NCBI GenBank assembly: GCA_022768325.1
Contig: JALEMI010000100.1
Span: forward strand, 1 to 32,622
Direction of reading: 5' to 3'
Length of the DNA stretch: 32,622 nt
Origin: Bacteroidales bacterium
GTDB taxonomy: Bacteria > Bacteroidota > Bacteroidia > Bacteroidales > Marinilabiliaceae
The notes beneath the pieces are model-generated. The model was given only the letters and a program-made list of their open reading frames with translations, was not told the DNA's origin and ran no database searches. Both the position numbers and the translations under genes were made by a program. Positions 25,865 to 32,622 of this stretch are shown one piece after another; the stretch's first letter is position 1, and every line of letters begins with the position of its first letter.

Positions 25865-26737
25865 TCAAGGCTCGCCCACATATCTGCGTTTGTTGAGCTT
25901 TTCGAGGCGGTCGAACTCGTTGTCGGCCTTGATTTTGTCGAGGATGCGCATGACGAGCCTCTGGAGCATCTTGCCCCTGCGGTAATTGGCCGGGCAGGCG
26001 AAGTTGACCCTCTGCTCGCGAATAAGGTGCTCGGCCTTGGCCTTGGCCTCTGTGTCTCCCGGGGTGTATACGGCAATTGAGTGGCCGCCATGGTCGCGGA
26101 CCACCTTCATGCATGGCACGTCGGTTGTTCCGTCGCCAATGTAAATCATGTGGGTGAAGGGGACGGGGCGGTCCTCTTTGGGGACGTATTTGTTGACCTG
26201 TCGGGTGTCGCTCACCTCTTTGATTCCCTTGTTAATCTTGAAGATGAATTGCGTCTTTGTGGTGTAATCCACTGCCACGGCGGGCCAAATAGGCTCACCT
26301 GTCTCCTTACTATATAGGTACGACGACGCGTAGATGCCGTCGAAGCGGTTGGCTATGGGCGTTCCCTCAATCATCTCTTTCAGACCCGACGAGTTGATGA
26401 AGTGGCGAACGTCGAGGCCGATAATCTGCCCGTAGTCGCTGATTAGCGAAAACCAGTCCATCACGCCCTCGAAGAGCTTCACGTCGCTGCCGAACTGGCG
26501 GAACTTCTCGCGGCTCAGGTGGATGCCCTTGGCCTTGGCCTCTTGAATCATGAGGAGCATATAGCAGAGGATTCCGCTGGCGTCGTTTTGCTCGGACATG
26601 GTGTCGTTGGCGGCCCAGAAGGCGTCCTTGTCGGCACCGATGGCTTTCATGTAGCCGAACTCTTGCATATTGCCTGGCGAGAGGGTGCCGTCGAAATCGT
26701 ATATGAGGGCCACTTTGGGCATTCTCTTCTTTGTCAT
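25865..26737 (-). CDS. HAD-superfamily phosphatase
   Basis: 290-aa cytoplasmic haloacid dehalogenase-type hydrolase. Motif I is DFDGT with nucleophile Asp14 and acid Asp16. Motif II is NSS at 115-117, a Lys near 170 fits motif III, and motif IV is GDGTTDVPC with Asp202 and Asp206. The cap between motifs I and II is helical (about 25-110), as in phosphoserine-phosphatase-like members. Met6 is a possible alternative start. The substrate is unknown. The gene is monocistronic, converging with the lipoprotein gene, and its leader carries a G-tract described separately. Confidence 0.88.
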   Translation of the reverse strand: MTKKRMPKVALIYDFDGTLSPGNMQEFGYMKAIGADKDAFWAANDTMSEQNDASGILCYMLLMIQEAKAKGIHLSREKFRQFGSDVKLFEGVMDWFSLISDYGQIIGLDVRHFINSSGLKEMIEGTPIANRFDGIYASSYLYSKETGEPIWPAVAVDYTTKTQFIFKINKGIKEVSDTRQVNKYVPKEDRPVPFTHMIYIGDGTTDVPCMKVVRDHGGHSIAVYTPGDTEAKAKAEHLIREQRVNFACPANYRRGKMLQRLVMRILDKIKADNEFDRLEKLNKRRYVGEP

Positions 26738-26753
26738 GCTGAGTGTTTTTTGA

Positions 26754-26766
26754 GGGGGGAGGGGGG
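26754..26766. repeat. GGGGGG-A-GGGGGG mirror tract in the HAD leader
   Basis: Thirteen bases, two runs of six G separated by one A, preceded by six T at 26746-26751. The tract lies 17 bp upstream of the HAD start codon and would be C6TC6 in that mRNA. Such tracts are prone to slippage. Confidence 0.9.
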
Positions 26767-26808
26767 ATGTGTAACTCTTTTTGTACTTGTCTCGCGGTGC
26801 GCTTTAGA

Positions 26809-26816
26809 CAAATATA
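26809..26816 (-). promoter_or_regulatory. Bacteroidetes-type -7 element for the HAD gene
   Basis: Minus-strand TATATTTG matches TAnnTTTG exactly, 72 bp upstream of the HAD ATG. The expected start near 26803 gives a leader of about 65 nt that includes the C-tract. No -33 TTTG is seen. Confidence 0.55.
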
Positions 26817-27104
26817 GTGAAAAAGGGCGGAGATTGTTTTGGAGGCGGAGTGTGGAAAAGGCGAGTGTTAAACCAGTTTTGCTTCTACAACTTTTGGGCA
26901 GTGTTCCCTATTGTTACAGCTTTTGTGAATTGTTAAGCAGGCGGAGGGGGCGGACGTGCAGGGGTGAACGAAGTGGATTATTGTGTATTCGGTGTGTAAG
27001 TGATTGGTTTTTAAGGGGTGTCCGGTTGGTGTTGGCTTTATTGTTAAAACACTTTTATCCACCAATCGGAAATATGCATCCACATTCAAACCTTAAAAAG
27101 CGTG

Positions 27105-27112
27105 TAATATTG
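27105..27112 (+). promoter_or_regulatory. Possible -7 element for the susC-type gene
   Basis: TAATATTG is one mismatch from TAnnTTTG and is the best match in the gap, 62 bp before the ATG. No -33 element is seen, so the call is tentative; regulated PUL promoters often have poor consensus. Confidence 0.35.
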
Positions 27113-27174
27113 CACCGTAAACAAAACGCAAAAGTTGCACTCACTGACAACTCATAGCAAAAAACTGTATCATT

Positions 27175-30100
27175 ATGAAAATAGGAGCATTTGCTTTAGC
27201 GAGCCTCCTCGCTCTCGCGCCCGCCGCATTCGTGCTGACGGGTGGTGAAGCTTGGGCTCAGACGTCGCAAGGAAACGTGACTGTCACGGGTCGTGTTGTC
27301 GATAACTATGGTAATCCAGTTGTCGGCGCCGCTGTCATCCAGAAGGGAACGACCAACGGCTCGGTAACGGACATTGACGGTAACTATTCTCTCACCGTCG
27401 CTTCAAACTCTCAACTCACTGTCTCTTTCATTGGCTACGACTCGCAGACGGCAGATGTCAATGGCCAGACGAAAATCAACTTCACCCTCACTGAGGAGGC
27501 CACCGAGCTCGGCGAGCTTGTCGTTGTCGGCTACGGTGTTCAGCGTAAGGCCGACCTCACTGGTTCTGTGACGGTTGTCGATGCCGAGGATCTCAAGAAG
27601 GTCTCCAACTCCAACATTTCGACAATGCTTCAGGGCAAGGCCGCAGGTGTCCAAATCACGACCGACGGTCAGCCTGGTGCCGACCCCTCCGTCAAGATTC
27701 GCGGTCTCGGCTCCTTCGGCAGCACCGCACCTCTCTACGTCATCGACGGCGTCCCTATGGGTACCTCCATCCGCGACTTCTCTCCCAATGACATCGAGAC
27801 AATCCAGGTCCTCAAGGATGCTTCCGCTGCCGCAATCTACGGTTCTCGTGCTGCTAACGGCGTCATCATCATCACGACAAAGCGCGGCTCCAAGAATCAG
27901 CCCATGAAAATCAACTACACGGGCTACGTCGGCATGGATAAAATCAAGGACGACGTCTACGAGGTCATGAACACCGCTCAATACGCTGAGCACGTCACCC
28001 GCGAGTACTCCAACTCCAACCTCCTCGACCAGCTCCCATCGGGCTACAACCCCAACAGCGAGAACTACCTCGTCGGAAAGGTTGACACCGACTGGTTCAA
28101 CGAGGTCTTCAAGACCGGCCTCCGCATGAACCACAACGTCTCCATGTCCGGCGGCGGCGAGAACAACACCTACAACGTCTCGCTCGACTACTTCAAGCAA
28201 AACGGCACCATGGAAGGCGCAGGCCCTAACTATGACCGCTTCACGGCCCGCGTCAACAACAACATGGACGTCAAGTTCATCAAGTTCCAGACCAGCGTCC
28301 TCTACAGCCACAGCGCGCAAGACAACATGGCGCTCTCCAACGCCAGCGAGTATGTCCAGGGTCTCTACGGCGCACAATTCCCAGTCCTCGGCTCTACGCT
28401 CCTCCTCCCGCCCTCCATCAAGGCATACGACGAGAGCACATGGTGCCTCGACGACGTATACCCAGGCGCAGCCGACTACAACTACGATAACTACGGCTAC
28501 GGCACCTATTACCTCGACATCCATGGCGACCTCGCCATGACCAACATCCTGATGACCAACAACCTCATCACCCGCAACACCAAGGTCGACCGCTTCGTCG
28601 TAACAGGTTCTGCCGATGTCGACCTCCTCGACATGGTCGGTCAGAAGAACGACGACCACAAGGTCAACTACAAGATAAACCTCTCGTACAGCAAGACCTA
28701 CGCCAAGGACAAGACCTTCATCGCAGCCTTCTACTCCAGCAACCGTAACTACCTGGCCAAGGAGAACGAGAACCTCAACGAGGCATACCGCCAATACACC
28801 GACGGTCTCGTGGAGAACACCATCACCTACGACGGCATCTTCGGCTCCAACCACGTCAACCTCGTCATCGGTCAGACCTTCGAGCGCGAGCGTTACCACA
28901 CCCTCAACGGCATCGGCAACAACCTCTCCGAGCCCTACTACCTCCAGGTATCCAACGCCGCCTCCTTCAAGGCCAGCAGCTACGAGAGCGAGCACGTCCT
29001 CTGCTCTTTCATCGGCCGCTTGAACTACGACTTCGACGAGAAGTACCTCCTCTCCGTCACCGCACGTCGTGATGGTTCCAGCCGCCTCTCTTCCGACGAC
29101 CGTTGGGAGACCTTCCCCTCTGTGTCCGCTGGTTGGCGCTTCGACCGTGAGGAGTTCTTCCCCATCGACCAAGACATTGTCAACCTCTTCAAGGTTCGCG
29201 CCAGCTACGGCGTCCTCGGTAACGAGAACATCGGCGAATACCAATACATGGATGTCATGAACCGTGGCGACTACACTTACAGCTTCGGCAACGACAAGGT
29301 CACCGGCTCCGCCATCTCCAACTACGTCAACACCGCAATCAGGTGGGAGAAGAAGAAAACGTTCGACATCGGTCTCGACGTCAACTTCCTTTCCAACAAA
29401 ATCGAGTTCAATTTCGACTACTTCAAGAGCACGTCTGAGGACCTCCTCTACAGCGTAGCCGTCCCCGCAAGTGCTGGCGCAACCAACGGCACCGTCACGA
29501 TGAACGCGGCAACCATGGAGAACACAGGTCTTGAGTTCGCCGCAACATACCGCAACAACGACCACCCAATCAAGTGGGAAGTATCTGCCAACGCAACCGT
29601 CAACAACAACGAGGTTACCGCTCTCGGCGTAACCAACGAGGGACGCACCGACGGCTACTGCCGCACCGAGGTCGGCGACGAAGTAGGCCGCTTCTACGGT
29701 CTCAAATACGGCGGCATCATCCGCGACCAGGCTACCCTCGACGCCTTCAACAACATCCAGGCTCAGACTGTCGACGGCTCCAACGCTGGCAACTACGCAG
29801 CTCCTAAGGGCGCTAAGCTCGGCGATGTCTACTATGTCGACGTGAACGGCGATGGCATCATCACCGAGGCCGACCGCGACTTCCTCGGAAGCGGCATGCC
29901 CAAAGTAAACTTCGGCCTCAATGCGCGTGTTGAGTGGAACGGCATCGACCTCTCAGTAGCAACCTACGGCGCACTCGGCTTCAAGGCCGTCGACTACCTC
30001 GACGTAGCCCTCCACGGCACGACCGGCCTCACCAACAAGAGCGTCGACATGCTCGACAGCTGGACCCCCGAGAACCCCAACGCAAGCCAGCCCCGCGTCC

Positions 30101-30393
30101 TCTACGCTGTTGAAGACAACACCTACAACGACTACTTCAGCGACCGCTTCATCCAAGACGCCGACTACTGGAAGATTGCCAACATCGAGCTCGGCTACAA
30201 CTTCAAGGACGAGTGGTTCAACGGTCTCTTCTCAAGCGTTCGCCTCTACGTCTCCGCGCAGAACCTCCACACTTTCACCAAGTATGAGGGCTACAACGTA
30301 GACTTCGCAGGCGGCACTTTCACCCCAGGCTACAACTTCTGCTCGTTCCCAACTCCGCGCACCTTCATGGCTGGCCTCCACTTCACGTTCTAA
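27175..30393 (+). CDS. SusC/RagA family TonB-linked outer-membrane transporter
   Basis: 1072 aa. The signal peptide ends at AWA (28). A carboxypeptidase-regulatory-like domain covers 36-106 (VTGRVVDNYGNPVVGAAV). A TonB-box-like segment, LGELVVVGYG, lies at 112-121. The plug (125-236) contains the classic IRGLGSFGS, PLYVIDGVP and LKDASAAAIYGSRAANGV motifs. The remaining 830 residues are the 22-stranded barrel, ending in aromatic FTF. SusC proteins import glycans or peptides together with a SusD lid. A SusD gene follows by 28 bp, which supports a functional pair. The N-terminal STN domain of sigma-regulating receptors is absent, so FecA-type ECF sigma control is not indicated. Codons are strongly C-ending, suggesting high expression. 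Confidence 0.97.
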   Translation: MKIGAFALASLLALAPAAFVLTGGEAWAQTSQGNVTVTGRVVDNYGNPVVGAAVIQKGTTNGSVTDIDGNYSLTVASNSQLTVSFIGYDSQTADVNGQTKINFTLTEEATELGELVVVGYGVQRKADLTGSVTVVDAEDLKKVSNSNISTMLQGKAAGVQITTDGQPGADPSVKIRGLGSFGSTAPLYVIDGVPMGTSIRDFSPNDIETIQVLKDASAAAIYGSRAANGVIIITTKRGSKNQPMKINYTGYVGMDKIKDDVYEVMNTAQYAEHVTREYSNSNLLDQLPSGYNPNSENYLVGKVDTDWFNEVFKTGLRMNHNVSMSGGGENNTYNVSLDYFKQNGTMEGAGPNYDRFTARVNNNMDVKFIKFQTSVLYSHSAQDNMALSNASEYVQGLYGAQFPVLGSTLLLPPSIKAYDESTWCLDDVYPGAADYNYDNYGYGTYYLDIHGDLAMTNILMTNNLITRNTKVDRFVVTGSADVDLLDMVGQKNDDHKVNYKINLSYSKTYAKDKTFIAAFYSSNRNYLAKENENLNEAYRQYTDGLVENTITYDGIFGSNHVNLVIGQTFERERYHTLNGIGNNLSEPYYLQVSNAASFKASSYESEHVLCSFIGRLNYDFDEKYLLSVTARRDGSSRLSSDDRWETFPSVSAGWRFDREEFFPIDQDIVNLFKVRASYGVLGNENIGEYQYMDVMNRGDYTYSFGNDKVTGSAISNYVNTAIRWEKKKTFDIGLDVNFLSNKIEFNFDYFKSTSEDLLYSVAVPASAGATNGTVTMNAATMENTGLEFAATYRNNDHPIKWEVSANATVNNNEVTALGVTNEGRTDGYCRTEVGDEVGRFYGLKYGGIIRDQATLDAFNNIQAQTVDGSNAGNYAAPKGAKLGDVYYVDVNGDGIITEADRDFLGSGMPKVNFGLNARVEWNGIDLSVATYGALGFKAVDYLDVALHGTTGLTNKSVDMLDSWTPENPNASQPRVLYAVEDNTYNDYFSDRFIQDADYWKIANIELGYNFKDEWFNGLFSSVRLYVSAQNLHTFTKYEGYNVDFAGGTFTPGYNFCSFPTPRTFMAGLHFTF

Positions 30394-30421
30394 ACGAGAA
30401 ATCCCCTAAAAGAAATCTATC

Positions 30422-32209
30422 ATGAAAAGAACATATATCGCCATCGCCACAGCTCTCTTGGCAGCAGGCTTCTCTTCCTGCAGCGACGAGCTCGACGTGA
30501 CAAACCCAAATACCCAGACCACTGCCGACTTCGGCAAAGATGAGTCTTCTCTTCAGGAGGCAATTATCGCCTGCTACAACCGCATCCGCCTTGAGGGCAC
30601 CTTCGCCCGCGTAGGATACACGATGGATGCCGTCCGTGGTGACGAGGTCTATAACCCAGGCCTCGTATGGTACCTCCCCTACGACGCTCTCAACGAGACC
30701 CCCGTCGACGAGATTGGTAACCAGTGGATATGGCGCGACTGCTACCACGTCGTCAACCGCACAAACTTCGTACTCCAGCAGGTCGAGAAGGCTGGCCTCA
30801 GCCAAGACGCCTACAACAAGATTAAGGGTCAGGCTCTCTTCCTCCGCGGTCTCGCTTACTACACTCTCGCAACATATCACCACGAGTGCTGCCTCATCAC
30901 CGACTACTCCGCCTACTCCGACCTCGATAACCTCTACGCCAGCCTCAACACCTACGACGAGGTTCTCGACCAGGTTGAACTCGACTTCAAAGAGGCAATG
31001 GCAATCCTCCCCAACAAGAGCATCGGTGGCGATTTCGCCAAAGGCCGCGCAACGTGTGGCTCTGCCGCCGGCTACTACGCCCGCACCCTCATGCTCCGCC
31101 ATAAGTTCAGCGAGGCGCTCGTCGTACTCCGCGACATCATCGGCGGAACATACGGCAACTACTCCCTCATGGCCGACTACGGTGCCAACTTCACCGAGGC
31201 CGGGGAGAACAACGAGGAGAGCCTCTTCGAGGTTCAATACATGAACTACGGCACGGGCGGTGTCGACGAGGAGTGGACCCCAGTCAACATCTCTAAGGAT
31301 GCCACACAGGGCCACGCTGTCGAGTCCAACTACGCGCCCAACGCATTCGGCTCTTGGGGCGACCTCGCAGCCTCCCCATGGCTCTACAACCTCTACAAGG
31401 CTGAGCGTTGCACCGACGGACGCCTCGACCCGCGCCTCTATTGGACCATCTGCTCCTACGAGCCTGAGTACGACACCTACAACGGCATCGGCACCGACGC
31501 CTATCCCGCCGGCGACCCTCGCCAAAACGTCCTCTACACCGAGACAGTCGACGCTTCCAACGAGTCGCTCTGCCTCTCCAACGCCACTGGTGGCGGCCTC
31601 GGCATCGCCAAGTGGACATACGCCCGTCAGGCTCCTGAAGGCTTCACCACCATCACCACGGGTCTCCACAACGGCATCAACCTCCGCCTCATGCGCTACT
31701 CCGATGTCCTCCTCCGCGCCGCCGAGTGCGAGAACGAGGTCAACGGCCCAACGCAGACCGCCATCGACTACATCAACGAGGTCCGCGCTCGCGTAGCTCT
31801 CCCTGCCCTCAAGCTCTCCGACTTCCCAACCAAAGACGTCCTCTTCGAGCAAATTGCCAACGTAGAGCGTCCTAAAGAGTTCGGTTGCGAGAATGGTCGT
31901 GGCATCGACATCAACCGTTGGGGCTTCCACGAGACCAGCGACCGCAAGGCTCAGCTCCGTCAGCACATGATTTACAAGCTCTCCCTCGACGTAGACGATG
32001 CCAAGGGTGTCTACACCAACAACGACATCGACGGCGCAACAGTCCGCTCTACTCTCGACACCTACCTCGAGGCGCATGAGTACTTCCCCATCGCGCAGAG
32101 CACCCTCGACGCCAACCCACACCTCACCCCCAACTGCGCCTACAACACCAAGAAGCCCGACGGCTTCTTCCCCTGGGATGTCCACCCTGTCGTAGACCTC
32201 TCTAAATAA
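30422..32209 (+). CDS. SusD/RagB family substrate-binding outer-membrane lipoprotein
   Basis: 595 aa. The lipobox ends at SSC with Cys20, followed by SDELD, an acidic surface-export signal. The N-terminal TPR-like helical region is seen in WRDCYHVVNRTNFVLQQVEKAG and IKGQALFLRGLAYYTLATY. The C-terminal RagB half has LLRAAECENEV, YINEVRARVALP, and ends with the typical YFPIAQSTLDANPHLTPN region. SusD proteins form a hinged lid over the SusC barrel and bind the incoming ligand. The gene is 28 bp after the susC-type gene in the same direction. The substrate cannot be told from sequence alone. Confidence 0.96.
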   Translation: MKRTYIAIATALLAAGFSSCSDELDVTNPNTQTTADFGKDESSLQEAIIACYNRIRLEGTFARVGYTMDAVRGDEVYNPGLVWYLPYDALNETPVDEIGNQWIWRDCYHVVNRTNFVLQQVEKAGLSQDAYNKIKGQALFLRGLAYYTLATYHHECCLITDYSAYSDLDNLYASLNTYDEVLDQVELDFKEAMAILPNKSIGGDFAKGRATCGSAAGYYARTLMLRHKFSEALVVLRDIIGGTYGNYSLMADYGANFTEAGENNEESLFEVQYMNYGTGGVDEEWTPVNISKDATQGHAVESNYAPNAFGSWGDLAASPWLYNLYKAERCTDGRLDPRLYWTICSYEPEYDTYNGIGTDAYPAGDPRQNVLYTETVDASNESLCLSNATGGGLGIAKWTYARQAPEGFTTITTGLHNGINLRLMRYSDVLLRAAECENEVNGPTQTAIDYINEVRARVALPALKLSDFPTKDVLFEQIANVERPKEFGCENGRGIDINRWGFHETSDRKAQLRQHMIYKLSLDVDDAKGVYTNNDIDGATVRSTLDTYLEAHEYFPIAQSTLDANPHLTPNCAYNTKKPDGFFPWDVHPVVDLSK

Positions 32210-32221
32210 GATAGATAGAAC

Positions 32222-32259
32222 GCCGCCCCATCAGGCCACCCAACGCAGGGTGGGGCGGC
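32222..32259 (+). repeat. Intercistronic hairpin after the susD-type gene
   Basis: GCCGCCCCA (32222-32230) pairs perfectly with TGGGGCGGC (32251-32259). Inside, CCACCC (32236-32241) and GGGTGG (32248-32253) could form a competing stem. No T-tract follows, so full termination is unlikely. Placement 13 bp after the susD-type stop suggests an mRNA stability or attenuation element. Confidence 0.7.
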
Positions 32260-32293
32260 TCTACAAAAACATCACATCCTAACAAGAATTTCC

Positions 32294-32622
32294 ATGAACA
32301 ACATACAGAAAGGCCTCCTCACCCTCATGGTGGCTGGCATCGCCTCCGCCTCTTTCGTAGGCTGCGACGAAGACGATACTTTCGACATCAACTCCCCCGA
32401 TTGGCTCTCCTCGCGCATCGACTCCATCGCCGATGCCAAGGCTAATCAAGCCGGTGGCGACACCGTAAAGGTTGAGCTCAGCTCTGCCGAGTACGGCGAG
32501 AAGGACAACTCATCCGCCTGGTGGAATGACTTCTCCGACGCCGTAGCAATCCCCTCTGGCAAGATGCTCACCTTCGAGTTCGACAACTACGGCTCTGGCG
32601 CCAACAACTGGAACAACTGGAA
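32294..32622 (+). CDS. Putative surface glycan-binding lipoprotein, 3' end outside window
   Basis: I read this frame by hand; 109 residues are visible and the gene runs off the window. The lipobox ends VGC at Cys24, followed by DEDDT, again an acidic surface-export signal. The mature start SPDWLSSRIDSIADAK is a short helix. It is followed by a beta-rich part with WWNDFSDAVAIPSGK and an aromatic GANNWNNW patch of the kind that lines carbohydrate-binding sites. It is the third gene in the SusC/SusD run, the place where surface glycan-binding proteins or secreted glycan-degrading enzymes are usually encoded. The lipoprotein call is firm; the binding role is inferred, and an N-terminal binding domain on an enzyme remains possible. 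Confidence 0.8.
   Translation, partial: MNNIQKGLLTLMVAGIASASFVGCDEDDTFDINSPDWLSSRIDSIADAKANQAGGDTVKVELSSAEYGEKDNSSAWWNDFSDAVAIPSGKMLTFEFDNYGSGANNWNNW

Larger units (their letters stand above)
26738..27174. other. 437-bp gap between HAD and SusC genes
   Basis: No protein gene, tRNA or convincing small RNA is seen here. The left part holds the HAD leader with a poly-G tract and its promoter. The central 26830-27100 stretch is rich in TTTTG, TTGTT and TTTTA words and changes to AT-rich sequence near the susC start. It is long enough for binding of a PUL regulator, but no dyad operator could be picked out by eye. Confidence 0.6.

Noticed and set aside
27403-29565. A 720-codon open frame on the minus strand, antisense to the susC-type gene
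   Set aside because: It is made of Val, Glu, Asp and Gly-rich low-complexity text with no domain, caused by C-ending codons of the real gene; the plus-strand frame is an unmistakable SusC.
30383-32185. A 600-codon open frame antisense to the susD-type gene
   Set aside because: Same codon-bias shadow; no signal, motif or start context, and the other strand encodes a clear SusD.

Overview
The window is one stretch of a Bacteroidota chromosome, most likely order Bacteroidales. Four things point there: a SusC/SusD pair, a type IX secretion (T9SS) module with a PorP/SprF protein and a type B C-terminal sorting domain, lipoproteins with an acidic run just after the lipobox cysteine, and several promoter-like TAnnTTTG -7 elements instead of sigma-70 boxes. 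The DNA looks moderately GC-rich with C-ending codons favoured on coding strands (judged by eye, not computed). Genus cannot be fixed from this window.

Layout. (1) 1-5506, minus strand: a periplasmic M16 (pitrilysin/PqqL-type) zinc protease, cut by the window edge, lies downstream of a TonB-dependent receptor; a strong hairpin separates them. (2) 5680-10045, plus strand: priA, pdxB and a YgjP-type metallopeptidase form a tight housekeeping run. (3) 10030-19180, minus strand: a secretion and signalling block. In transcription order it holds a type B CTD cargo protein, PorP/SprF, a PD40-propeller/PKD protein, a secreted protein of unknown family, a large membrane sensor with a double beta-propeller, Y_Y_Y domain and SpoIIE phosphatase, then comF. 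(4) 19314-22449, minus strand: inositol monophosphatase, GT2 glycosyltransferase and dGTPase, joined by 4-bp ATGA overlaps. (5) 22546-24567, minus strand: asparaginyl-tRNA synthetase followed by a NUDIX hydrolase, ending in a terminator. (6) 24829-25770, plus strand: a lone lipoprotein with a strong terminator, convergent with a HAD phosphatase (25865-26737). (7) 27175 to the end, plus strand: SusC, SusD and the start of a third surface lipoprotein, probably a polysaccharide-utilisation locus whose enzymes lie beyond the window.

The most interesting parts are two. The T9SS type B module is joined to a propeller-SpoIIE phosphatase sensor, and it carries a PD40 protein without the usual OmpA domain plus an unrecognised secreted protein; this could be a self-contained, signal-linked cell-surface export unit. 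The TonB receptor plus M16 protease pair resembles in layout the proteobacterial FusA/FusC and YddB/PqqL protein-import systems. Both are inferences from architecture and neighbourhood. No tRNA, rRNA, CRISPR array, insertion sequence or phage gene was recognised.
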